Source of the DNA: Bacillota bacterium
GTDB taxonomy: Bacteria; Eremiobacterota; SpSt-956; JAKJGF01
NCBI GenBank assembly: GCA_029555925.1
Contig: JAKPQU010000488.1
Span: 1 to 5,905 of the forward strand
DNA length: 5,905 nucleotides
Direction of reading: 5' to 3'
Below the pieces are notes generated by a model. The model searched no databases. It had not been told where the DNA came from and worked only from the letters and a program-made list of their open reading frames with translations. A program made the position numbers and the translations under genes. Positions 1 through 5,765 of the stretch are shown here, piece by piece. Position 1 is the stretch's first letter. Each line of letters starts with the position of its first letter.

Positions 1-48
1 CGTAATTTTTACGACACATTTTTCATCACCAATTACTAAATATGCCAT
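1..48 (-). CDS. 5' end of an unidentified CDS, cut by the window edge
   Basis: An ATG at 46-48 opens a frame of 16 codons that stays open to the window edge, reading MAYLVIGDEKCVVKIT. A Shine-Dalgarno-like CAGGGA lies a few bases upstream, around 54-59, at normal spacing. The fragment looks like the first beta strands of a cytoplasmic protein (alternating hydrophobic residues, no signal peptide), but it is too short to name. It follows a likely terminator (87-119) and a possible promoter (73-102), so it is probably transcribed separately from the Tat-exported protein gene upstream. That the frame is real rests on start, Shine-Dalgarno and plausible composition only. Confidence 0.5.
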   Translation of the reverse strand, partial: MAYLVIGDEKCVVKIT

Positions 49-72
49 AATTTCCCTGATAAATCTAGCTAA

Positions 73-102
73 AACATACTTTTATGAAAAAAATGGCGTC
101 AA
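73..102 (-). promoter_or_regulatory. Possible sigma70 promoter for the 1-48 gene
   Basis: On the minus strand TTGACG (97-102) and TATGTT (73-78) are separated by 18 nt. This would start a transcript near 66, with a leader of about 18 nt before the ATG at 48. The -35 box lies inside the terminator stem at 87-119, a compact arrangement that could be chance in AT-rich DNA. Confidence 0.3.
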
Positions 103-119
103 ATGGCTTTTCAGACACC
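87..119 (-). terminator. Likely intrinsic terminator downstream of the Cys-rich Tat protein gene
   Basis: Read on the minus strand, GGTGTC (119-114) can pair with GACGCC (100-95), giving six pairs including one G-U. The stem is followed by A and then seven consecutive T (93-87). The loop is 13 nt, which is long, so the hairpin is only moderately stable. It lies about 130 nt after the stop codon at 249. A second hairpin just upstream (ACCCT 134-130 with AGGGT 121-117) overlaps the first stem and could compete with it. Confidence 0.5.
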
Positions 120-221
120 CTCTAATTTAAGGGTATAAGAATTTTCATTTTTAATGGCGTAAAATAAAGCTTTAGATGAAAATTATGTAGAGGTAGTTTA
201 TCTAAATAATTTATAACTTCT

Positions 222-238
222 TTTAGCTGATAGCTAAA
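222..238 (-). other. Small AT-rich hairpin just after the 249-1079 stop codon
   Basis: Perfect 7-bp stem TTTAGCT / AGCTAAA with a 3-nt loop, 11 nt beyond the stop codon. It is AT-rich and not followed by a T-tract, so it is unlikely to terminate by itself; it may protect the 3' end. The rest of 120-248 is AT-rich and shows no gene. Confidence 0.3.
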
Positions 239-248
239 TACTGAACCC

Positions 249-1079
249 TTACGTGGGACTCATATAAACTACAAAGGCAGAACTTGCTGCCACACCTGAC
301 GAATCTGTCTGAATGTTAAAAGACTGGCTTGTATCTGAAAATCCGTTTCTGCTGAAATAAGCAGTATATGATGTAGATGTTTTTAGAGGATAACTATTAA
401 GCGGATCTGTTACATAAAATTTTATCAATCCGTTTGTATCTGTAATATCTGATACGACAGTGTTGCCGGCTTCATCTTTTATTGTAACATTTACCGTTCC
501 TACCGGAGTATTTGTAACATTACTTTTTACACTGAAATATACTCCCACAGGAAAATAATCACTAGAAATATTATAAGTTGTAGAAGAGGTAGTGAATTTT
601 TTTGTAATTTTTTCCGTAAGTTTCGGATCTGCTATGAGATCCCTTTTGATTTCAAGGGAAATTTGTTCGGAAGATTTATGTTCCAGTGTAAGACTCCCCT
701 GGAAATCATGGGCGCCTGACCATTGACCGAAAGATGTGTCATCTGTATCTTTGAGTATTTCCTGGCTTTCACTCTTTGCCGTGACTTTGTATGTGGCATT
801 ATTTATAAATCCCCATCCGGAAAGTAAGATCTGGATTTTTGTTTTAATTCCTGTACTTCCTGTACCTGATGTGCATGTTGACGTGCAGGAACTCGTGCAT
901 CCTGTGCAACCGGTGCAGTTTTTACAGTAAGATGTACAATTTGTACAACTGCCTGAACACCATCCATATCCTTCACATCCGGCAGAATTCAATCCGAATA
1001 AAGAAACTGCAGTCCATCCTGCTCCTGTGAGAACTGCTTTACCTGCTTTTTTAAGGAAATCCCGTCTGTGTAAGTCCAT
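249..1079 (-). CDS. Tat-exported protein with a dense N-terminal cysteine cluster and beta-rich C-terminal domains
   Basis: 276 residues; ATG start with GGAGG at 1090-1094, 10 nt upstream. The N-terminus has a clear twin-arginine motif (HRRDFLKK, residues 4-11) and a weakly hydrophobic stretch (15-30), so it should be exported folded by the Tat system. Cys35 follows SAG, a degenerate lipobox, so it may be a Tat lipoprotein; this is uncertain. Residues 35-69 hold ten cysteines (35, 41, 45, 48, 52, 55, 58, 61, 65, 69) among Ser, Thr and Gly; there are none afterwards. Cys55-58-61-65 fits the CX2CX2CX3C spacing of [4Fe-4S] ferredoxins, but without the following proline or a ferredoxin fold. Residues 78-175 look like a beta domain. 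Residues 179-276 resemble a CarboxypepD_reg or Big-like fold (VNVTIKDEAGNTV, then DTNGLIKFYV, then a YTAYFSRNGF strand). Overall function is unknown. No maturase, reductase or other partner gene is adjacent. Export and surface location are likely; metal binding or cross-linking is inference. Confidence 0.85.
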   Translation of the reverse strand: MDLHRRDFLKKAGKAVLTGAGWTAVSLFGLNSAGCEGYGWCSGSCTNCTSYCKNCTGCTGCTSSCTSTCTSGTGSTGIKTKIQILLSGWGFINNATYKVTAKSESQEILKDTDDTSFGQWSGAHDFQGSLTLEHKSSEQISLEIKRDLIADPKLTEKITKKFTTSSTTYNISSDYFPVGVYFSVKSNVTNTPVGTVNVTIKDEAGNTVVSDITDTNGLIKFYVTDPLNSYPLKTSTSYTAYFSRNGFSDTSQSFNIQTDSSGVAASSAFVVYMSPT

Positions 1080-1136
1080 TTATTGTAATCCTCCGGCTAC
1101 TGAGTTAATCATAGATAATATAAGCCTGTCATAGTG

Positions 1137-1178
1137 CGTGATACGATAATCGTGATGCGTGATGCGTGATGCGTGTTA
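1137..1178. repeat. Heptamer array, unit CGTGATG, six units
   Basis: Consecutive 7-bp units from 1137: CGTGATA, CGATAAT, then three exact CGTGATG (1151-1171), then CGTGTTA. The array lies between the Tat protein gene and the 153-residue protein gene, outside coding sequence. The unit is close to the CGTGACG and CGTAACG units at 5158-5192 and in the inverted-repeat arms. Confidence 0.85.
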
Positions 1179-1181
1179 TCA

Positions 1182-1215
1182 CCGGTACCGGGCGACCACA
1201 GTGGGGTTGCACCTA
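1182..1215. repeat. GC-rich palindromic (REP-like) unit
   Basis: A GC-rich island in an AT-rich region. It begins with the perfect 10-bp palindrome CCGGTACCGG (1182-1191). A stem GCGACC (1192-1197) / GGTTGC (1205-1210), with one G-T pair and a 7-nt loop, follows. The reverse complement starts GTAGGTGCAACC and ends TGGTCGCCC, which resembles short palindromic GTAGGGGCGACC-type repeats dispersed in many bacterial genomes; that comparison is from memory, not a search. It lacks a T-tract on either strand, so it is not a standard terminator. Confidence 0.45.
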
Positions 1216-1220
1216 CTGAC

Positions 1221-1255
1221 TCACTCCTCACCCTTCACCCTTCACCCTTCACTAA
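1221..1255. repeat. Heptamer array, unit TCACCCT, running into a CDS 3' end
   Basis: Five 7-bp units: TCACTCC, three exact TCACCCT (1228-1248), then TCACTAA. The sequence is unrelated to the CGTGATG array 43 bp away but has the same 7-bp period. Units from 1235 onward encode the last residues and the stop codon of the 153-residue protein. Confidence 0.85.
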
Positions 1256-1696
1256 CCCATACCACTCCGGTATATAATCCCTGGAAACCCCTCCGAATGT
1301 TACAGATTGCCCTTCTTCGTAGGATTTACGGGCAAACTCCGTACTTAACTGTGTCATTTCTTTCATGATTTCTATTATTTCCAGGGTGTTTCTATCGTCT
1401 ATAAATTTTTCTTTCCTTCTGTCTAAAAATTTCATATAGATAGAATTTATATACCCGGTAAGAAACCATGTCACACCGGCTTTACCTTCCAGAAGATTTA
1501 ATTCTCTTATTTCTTCTATAAGTGAAAAAACATCTTCTTCCCAGCTTTCAGGGTTTTTATGTTTCATTTCTTCTATTAAGAAGGCAAGGCTCTCGGTGGG
1601 ACTCTGAAGATCTAGTCTCAGGTCTTCAATTTCTCTCAGACACTTCAGTAATTCATTATATAATTCTATTTCCCTGTCAAAGAGTCCTTTTACCAT
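1235..1696 (-). CDS. 153-residue helical protein of unknown function, coupled to the HD protein
   Basis: I do not recognise this family. The ATG (1694-1696) follows the HD gene's stop codon by 7 nt. Its Shine-Dalgarno AAGGTGA contains that stop codon (TGA), so translation is probably coupled. The protein has no signal peptide. It is acidic and mostly helical: residues 5-30 and 35-70 are rich in Glu, Leu and Ile with heptad-like spacing, a more hydrophobic helix lies at 74-91 (VTWFLTGYINSIYMKFL), and a further helix spans 103-127. The tail (132-153) is aromatic- and glycine-containing. Size, acidity and pairing with a large partner recall a dedicated chaperone or cognate binding protein, but this is inference. 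The last residues (VKGEG) and the stop are encoded by the TCACCCT heptamer array, so the natural C-terminus may have been altered by repeat insertion. Confidence 0.8.
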   Translation of the reverse strand: MVKGLFDREIELYNELLKCLREIEDLRLDLQSPTESLAFLIEEMKHKNPESWEEDVFSLIEEIRELNLLEGKAGVTWFLTGYINSIYMKFLDRRKEKFIDDRNTLEIIEIMKEMTQLSTEFARKSYEEGQSVTFGGVSRDYIPEWYGLVKGEG

Positions 1697-1703
1697 AGAG
1701 AGG

Positions 1704-4028
1704 TCACCTTTTTATACCCATAAATTCTCTTTCCCGTTTTGTTGTTAGACTCTGTAATTTTTTTAATGTTTCGTCAAATGCTGCCGGGTTCCCCGCGTTT
1801 GCCTGCAGCTCTGCCTGAATCTGCTTGAATTCTCTTGCAGTTCTGAAACGGCCGTCAAAGAACTCCTTCGCTGTTTCATGACTGTGGTTTTCTGCAATAT
1901 CACGCCTGAATTCTGTTATAATGGCAGATATATTCTCCGGTGTTCTTGCTGCAGGACTGGCCAGGCTCTCTGTTAATTCTCTTATATCACCGCGGACAGA
2001 CGTATCTTCCAGTTGTTCAAAGGTTTTGTGTATGTCTCCTGCTTCATAATTAGCTGTTATATGAGGAGAAAATCTGAATATTGCCTTATCACTTTCATAT
2101 TGCAAATTTCCTATGATAGCCTGCCTTTCTTCTGGTGTTCTGGCATCTCTTATCTTCTTTGCCATATCGGCAAGGGCACTTTTGGGCACGCCAAAATCTT
2201 CCATGGCTTTTACAAAGGCCCTTGTAGACATTTGATCACCGAAAAGGTTGCCGAGTACAGCCTGTGTCTCGGATATACCCATATCCACTACAGGCAGTAA
2301 TTTACCATCTTTCTCCGTAAAAGTTATATCATTCAATACACCCGTATACTGACCAAGTGTCATTTCAACTGTTGTGGGATTGAACTGATTTTTAATGGCA
2401 TCAAAATAAGAATTTCTTCTGAATGTATCTGTTTCTTTAGCTGCAATGGCTCTGAGTTCAGATTTGTATCTGGCAAGGTCGACTGGTGAAACCTTGCCTC
2501 CGTGAGTATCTGCATTTAACTGGACCTTCTGAAGAATTGTTACTACTTCCGGTTTTCTGAAAAAGGCAGGACATTTTGTTTCTGCCGTTACTCCGAGAGC
2601 GTCCACTGTGGATGTAATGGAACGGATCATGTCAGGATTAAATCCTTTTACAGGATCTGTGGGTGTATTATATTCTGACTTCGGATAACTGTGCATCAAA
2701 ATGCCGTCTCTTATCATTTTATAGCCATCTTCGCCAAATTTCTGTATGTAATAATCTTTATTTGCTTCTATAAATTTAGTACTGAAAAGAGGATGATCCT
2801 TGGAAGCGTCAAAACTTTCTTTTGCCTGTGCCACACCTACGGTATAACCTATATCATGATCGACAATGATTTGATGTATAAGGACTTTATCCTTTGCAGT
2901 CAATTTATCGCCGAGACGTTCTATCATTCTGTCGGCCATGTACATATTGCCTTCCAGTATATGTCTTGTTCCATGGTCACTTCCTGAAAAAACACTTTTA
3001 TCTCTCTCTGTCTGATAGGCGAGCTTTCTGGCATTATCTCTTACAAGTCTGAATACTTCCTGAGGACTTGCGTCAGGATAGGCTTCAGTGTAAAGTTTTG
3101 TAAATTTTTCTGATTCTTTCATGATTAAAAGAGCCTCATCCTCTTTTATTAAGCCGCATCCCAGTATATCTTTGTTGCTCACCATCTGTGACAGTTCCCG
3201 GAATATATGTCCTCTTATCTGACCTATAGAATCTACCTTCGGTTCATGTTTTTTGTCCAGAGCGAGATAGAAGAACATATCTGACTGAATCGAATCAGGT
3301 CTCACGCTGTCAGATTTTTTATCTACAAGTTCACAGGCAAATTCCTGGCTTCTCTGTGTCAGAAGATCAAGATCTTCTGTTGATATTTTTCCTCTGTATT
3401 TATCCTGGTTTGCTGAAAGCCATGTCGATTCTTCGGCAGTAAGGGTTTTCCCTTTTTTAACCTTACCCTCTAAATCCTGAGCCCTCTGCCATGATGCCAG
3501 TTCCAGTATGTGTTTTTCTTCCGGTGTGATTGTGCCGTCTTTTTCTTTTTCTGTAAGGTGCTCAAAGAGGTTTTCATTTTTATTGTTTATAAGTCCTTTG
3601 CCGTAATCATCTTTTGTTTTGGAACGGAGAGCAGTTAATTCGTCAAAGGAATATTCGTCTCTCAATTGGGCAGATTCTGGTTTTTGCTCCGATCCTTCGT
3701 CAGAAGTTTTTCGCGTTTCACCCAAGGTTACCTGTTTTTTCTCTTCTACACGGGCTTCTTTTTCTCCCTTAATACCTGCAAGAGTCATCTGAGAAAGAGA
3801 TTCCCCTGCTTTCTTTATATTCTTTTCCCCTTCTGCTGCTATGGCGGAAAAATTTGCTCCATCCTTCTGGTAAAAATCTGTCATACTTTTTAAATTTTTA
3901 TTTAAATCTTCCGGATTAAGTCCCTTTTTCTCATCCGTAACAGATGATTGTTTGATATTTCTTCCTGATGCTACAGGCGGAGTATATACTAAATACTGGT
4001 TCGGATCTATATTTTTATTTCCTATCAT
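1704..4028 (-). CDS. 774-residue HD/HD-GYP-like metal-dependent phosphohydrolase domain protein
   Basis: The frame opens at a TTG (4047-4049), but the start is set at the ATG 4026-4028 because GGGAGG (4037-4042) lies 8 nt before it. Residues 1-125 are polar, Lys/Glu/Ser-rich and probably disordered. Residues 125-230 are helical and contain three related segments, GTITPEE (165), GKTLTAEE (193) and GKISTEDL (213). Residues about 350-480 form an HD-type domain with His356 (DHGTRH), His391-Asp392 (VDHDIGYT), His412 (KDHP), His446 (MHSYP) and Asp476 (TVDALG). This is the full H...HD...H...H...D ligand order of HD-GYP-like bimetal sites, although the classic GYP signature is absent. Such domains hydrolyse phosphate esters or cyclic nucleotides; the substrate here is unknown. 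Residues 490-774 are a long helical, charged C-terminal region that I cannot assign. No signal peptide or membrane helix is visible, so it is probably cytosolic. It is the first gene of a two-gene operon with the 153-residue protein, under a -10 box at 4072-4077. Confidence 0.9.
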   Translation of the reverse strand: MIGNKNIDPNQYLVYTPPVASGRNIKQSSVTDEKKGLNPEDLNKNLKSMTDFYQKDGANFSAIAAEGEKNIKKAGESLSQMTLAGIKGEKEARVEEKKQVTLGETRKTSDEGSEQKPESAQLRDEYSFDELTALRSKTKDDYGKGLINNKNENLFEHLTEKEKDGTITPEEKHILELASWQRAQDLEGKVKKGKTLTAEESTWLSANQDKYRGKISTEDLDLLTQRSQEFACELVDKKSDSVRPDSIQSDMFFYLALDKKHEPKVDSIGQIRGHIFRELSQMVSNKDILGCGLIKEDEALLIMKESEKFTKLYTEAYPDASPQEVFRLVRDNARKLAYQTERDKSVFSGSDHGTRHILEGNMYMADRMIERLGDKLTAKDKVLIHQIIVDHDIGYTVGVAQAKESFDASKDHPLFSTKFIEANKDYYIQKFGEDGYKMIRDGILMHSYPKSEYNTPTDPVKGFNPDMIRSITSTVDALGVTAETKCPAFFRKPEVVTILQKVQLNADTHGGKVSPVDLARYKSELRAIAAKETDTFRRNSYFDAIKNQFNPTTVEMTLGQYTGVLNDITFTEKDGKLLPVVDMGISETQAVLGNLFGDQMSTRAFVKAMEDFGVPKSALADMAKKIRDARTPEERQAIIGNLQYESDKAIFRFSPHITANYEAGDIHKTFEQLEDTSVRGDIRELTESLASPAARTPENISAIITEFRRDIAENHSHETAKEFFDGRFRTAREFKQIQAELQANAGNPAAFDETLKKLQSLTTKREREFMGIKR

Positions 4029-4036
4029 AAAGCAAA

Positions 4037-4042
4037 CCTCCC
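4037..4042 (-). promoter_or_regulatory. Shine-Dalgarno that decides the HD protein start
   Basis: GGGAGG on the minus strand, 8 nt before the ATG at 4026-4028. The upstream in-frame TTG at 4047-4049 would place this site inside the coding region and has no comparable site of its own. The ATG is therefore preferred and the protein is seven residues shorter than the longest frame. Confidence 0.8.
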
Positions 4043-4071
4043 GATACAAACAAATTCCAACTTAATTATAT

Positions 4072-4077
4072 ATTATA
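4072..4077 (-). promoter_or_regulatory. Probable -10 box of the HD protein operon
   Basis: A perfect TATAAT on the minus strand preceded directly by CTG. The start point would be near 4065, giving a leader of about 37 nt. No good -35 hexamer occurs at 16-18 nt spacing (the position reads A/T only). Upstream, near -55, sits the palindrome ACAAATTTGT (4116-4125), a possible operator or just AT-rich coincidence. Confidence 0.5.
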
Positions 4078-4143
4078 CAGAAGCTTTAAACAATAAAAAT
4101 ATTCAAGAAGATGTTACAAATTTGTTAAATTTTCTGTATGCCT

Positions 4144-4172
4144 TCAGCAGTTAGCTACCAGCCGACTGCTGA
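4144..4172. repeat. Hairpin downstream of the M48 peptidase gene
   Basis: TCAGCAGT (4144-4151) and ACTGCTGA (4165-4172) form a perfect 8-bp stem around a 13-nt loop, 12 nt beyond the peptidase stop codon. It is not followed by a T-tract on the minus strand, so it is not a textbook terminator. Read on the minus strand from 4173 it also breaks into related 7-nt steps (GTCAGCA, GTCGGCT, GGTAGCT, AACTGCT), suggesting a decayed heptamer array. Confidence 0.5.
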
Positions 4173-4183
4173 CCGTTTATAAA

Positions 4184-5101
4184 TTAACTCCAGAGCTTGA
4201 GACCGCATTTTTCGCAGAAAGTAAAGGTTTTTAAATTTTTACAACCGCATCTGGGGCAGGAGATTTCATCTTCTCCTGATACCCTTGTTTCCCTTCTCAA
4301 AATTTTATCGTATTCACCGTTTCTGGACCAGTCATAGATTTCTTTTGTTCTGATAATTGGGAAAGGATGGGTTCTGAAAACATTTATGAGGAACTTGCCT
4401 GCTCTTTCTATATAACCTTTTACATCATCTTTTGAGTCTATAGCCTGTGCTTCTTCAGCCTGTTTCAGCAGGGCCTCACGGTTAATTTTAGTAAGATGAG
4501 ATGAAGCTCCTCCGGCAATTTTCATAAGGGCATTCATCATTATTTCAGGATCCTGAACGGCAAGCAATCCTGCTCTGTCTGCAGATAATTCAGCCTTTCT
4601 GGACCATTGAAGCAGAGCAAGCTCAAGACCTACACCTACAAATTTACCTATACCAAAGGTCATGGAACTGATAATTTCAAAAAGAGGTTTTAAACATCGT
4701 GCAACCATCTGATAAAGAATATGACCGCACTTTATATGACCGAGTTCATGGCCTATTATGGCCATAATCTCATCTTCAGTCATCAGTTCTATCAGGCCTG
4801 AAGTAACACAGACAAATGGTTTTTCCACACCTGTAGTATAGGCATTTACTACAGGATTTTGATCGATATAGAATTCAGGTGCAGGTATATCGAGAATACG
4901 GCTGGCTTCCTGCATCATATTGTGAAGCTCGGGGAACTGGTTTTCACTGATTTTTATGTTATCTGTAATATTAACGACATAAAAAATTTTTTCTATTCCA
5001 TATTCGAAAAATTTCGAAACAATAAGATCAAATCCTTTAACTGCCTTTACCTTTTCCAGATAAAATTTATCCTGGGGATGATAAAATTCTTTTGCACTCA
5101 A
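4184..5101 (-). CDS. M48-family zinc metallopeptidase with C-terminal zinc ribbon
   Basis: 305 residues from the TTG at 5099-5101. The catalytic zinc motif is HELGH (118-122), the third ligand is Glu171 in KAELSADRAG, the substrate-strand motif NAYTTG is at 86-91, and THPFPIIR (244-251) matches the conserved late HP motif of the family. A hydrophobic region (133-166) between HELGH and Glu171 suggests membrane association. There is no N-terminal signal peptide, so the active site is probably cytoplasmic. Residues 282-299 form a CX2C...CX2C zinc ribbon, an extra domain that may bind a partner or substrate. M48 enzymes cleave membrane or misfolded proteins; the target here is unknown. The start is doubtful: AGAAGG sits only 1 nt before the TTG. 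The in-frame upstream codons read IILEG directly before LSAKEFYHP, which fits my memory of the family's conserved LxGLS...YxHPxD N-terminus. Translation may therefore start at ATC 5129-5131, 7 nt after AAGAAGGG (5139-5146), or at ATT 5135-5137. The frame is closed by TGA at 5153-5155. A promoter lies at 5303-5331. Confidence 0.93.
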   Translation of the reverse strand: MSAKEFYHPQDKFYLEKVKAVKGFDLIVSKFFEYGIEKIFYVVNITDNIKISENQFPELHNMMQEASRILDIPAPEFYIDQNPVVNAYTTGVEKPFVCVTSGLIELMTEDEIMAIIGHELGHIKCGHILYQMVARCLKPLFEIISSMTFGIGKFVGVGLELALLQWSRKAELSADRAGLLAVQDPEIMMNALMKIAGGASSHLTKINREALLKQAEEAQAIDSKDDVKGYIERAGKFLINVFRTHPFPIIRTKEIYDWSRNGEYDKILRRETRVSGEDEISCPRCGCKNLKTFTFCEKCGLKLWS

Positions 5102-5157
5102 ACCTTCTAAAATAATTCTATTTTTACTGATTTTAATTCCCTTCTTTCTTTTTCAAT

Positions 5158-5192
5158 CGTGATGTGTGACGCGTAACGCGTGACGCGAGAAT
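5158..5192. repeat. Heptamer array, unit CGTGACG, in the M48 leader
   Basis: Five 7-bp units: CGTGATG, TGTGACG, CGTAACG, CGTGACG, CGAGAAT. A 22-nt stretch (5166-5187) is identical to 5386-5407 in the left inverted-repeat arm. It lies in the untranslated leader between the 5303-5331 promoter and the peptidase start. Confidence 0.8.
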
Positions 5193-5249
5193 TACTCAAT
5201 CTTGCTGTAAAATATAATATATTATTGAGATGAGTATAAAATCTGTTTC

Positions 5250-5270
5250 CCTTCACTCTTCACCCTTTAA
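5250..5270. repeat. Short degenerate heptamer array, CCTTCAC type
   Basis: CCTTCAC, TCTTCAC and CCTTTAA in tandem, a decayed relative of the TCACCCT array at 1221-1255. It also lies in the M48 leader. With only two and a half recognisable units, this call depends on the better array elsewhere. Confidence 0.5.
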
Positions 5271-5302
5271 AATGATTATTTATGCTCACTTCAGTAAAGA
5301 AT

Positions 5303-5331
5303 ATTATATATTATTGATTGATACAAAACAA
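5303..5331 (-). promoter_or_regulatory. Sigma70-type promoter for the M48 peptidase gene
   Basis: TTGTTT (5326-5331) and TATAAT (5303-5308) on the minus strand with an optimal 17-nt spacer. The start point would be near 5296, giving a leader of about 165-195 nt depending on which start codon is used. It is the best-formed promoter in the window and lies just outside the inverted-repeat element, directed away from it. Confidence 0.6.
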
Positions 5332-5353
5332 TCTTTTACTTATAAATTATAGT

Positions 5354-5492
5354 GTATTTCATAACTTATTAGAATTTAAGTCGTCGTGACGCGTAACGCG
5401 TGACGCGTGAAGGGTTTAATCCCTGCGCATCACGCATTACGCTTTAGGCATTACGAGGTCATTATTTATGGATAGTTATGACACTAACTATA
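5354..5492 (+). repeat. Left arm of a ~140-bp inverted repeat
   Basis: This arm matches the reverse complement of 5766-5905 with seven substitutions and one 1-nt indel over 140 columns (about 94%). Within it, heptamer units CGTGACG/CGTAACG/CGTGACG/CGTGAAG (5385-5412) face units CGCATCA/CGCATTA/CGCTTTA/GGCATTA (5426-5453) in the opposite orientation. The core AGGG TTTAAT CCCT (5411-5424) lies between them, so the arm is itself an imperfect palindrome. The inner end has a perfect 7-bp stem ATAGTTA (5472-5478) / TAACTAT (5485-5491). Confidence 0.95.
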
Positions 5493-5765
5493 TTTATAGA
5501 GATAGTGTTTTTTACGACAGATAGATTTACTTTTACTAGATATTGCACTTGTTTCCATAAATCCTATTAATTGATGAGGGTGTTGGGTTCAGAAGAACCA
5601 AAACCCATAACCCATAACTCATAACCAAAAACCTGAGACATTTTATGCGTCACCCGTCACAAATTACGAATAGTAAAATTTGCAAAATAATTGTACTAAA
5701 GTTCACTCTTTATGGGTATAATAATTATAGCTATAAAAGTTCCCCTTGCAGAATCCCTTTTATAT
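5493..5765. other. AT-rich centre of the inverted-repeat element, no gene
   Basis: 273 bp between the arms with no open frame of useful length and no recognisable RNA gene. It holds a third type of heptamer array (ACCCATA, 5603-5630), a degenerate one (ATGCGTC, ACCCGTC, ACAAATT, ACGAATA; 5645-5672), a small hairpin GGTTC/GAACC (5586-5590 and 5595-5599) and the palindrome TTATAGCTATAA (5725-5736). No transposase remnant was seen. Confidence 0.7.
5603..5630. repeat. Heptamer array, unit ACCCATA
   Basis: Four units: ACCCATA, ACCCATA, ACTCATA, ACCAAAA. It has the same 7-bp period as the other arrays but an unrelated unit sequence. It lies in the centre of the inverted-repeat element. Confidence 0.75.

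Noticed and set aside
736..930. Plus-strand frame opposite the Cys-rich protein gene
   Set aside because: Lies wholly within a well-supported minus-strand gene and reads as low-complexity antisense translation.
870..980. Multihaem cytochrome c motif
   Set aside because: Several CX2C pairs occur but none is followed by His, so no haem-attachment site.
1137..1255. CRISPR-like repeats
   Set aside because: Units are 7 bp and directly abutting, with no spacers and no cas genes.
1159..1368. Plus-strand frame starting in the heptamer array
   Set aside because: Its N-terminus is translated repeat and the rest is antisense to the 153-residue protein gene; no family features.
2013..3893. Three plus-strand frames inside the HD protein gene
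   Set aside because: Antisense shadows with biased Phe/Cys/Tyr-rich composition and no family features.
4144..4172. Intrinsic terminator of the peptidase gene
   Set aside because: The stem is good but no T-tract follows on the minus strand, so it is listed only as a hairpin.
4859..5110. Plus-strand frame opposite the M48 N-terminus
   Set aside because: Antisense to a conserved peptidase domain; composition typical of antisense AT-rich DNA.
5493..5765. Insertion sequence with transposase
   Set aside because: The centre is only 273 bp and has no usable open frame on either strand.
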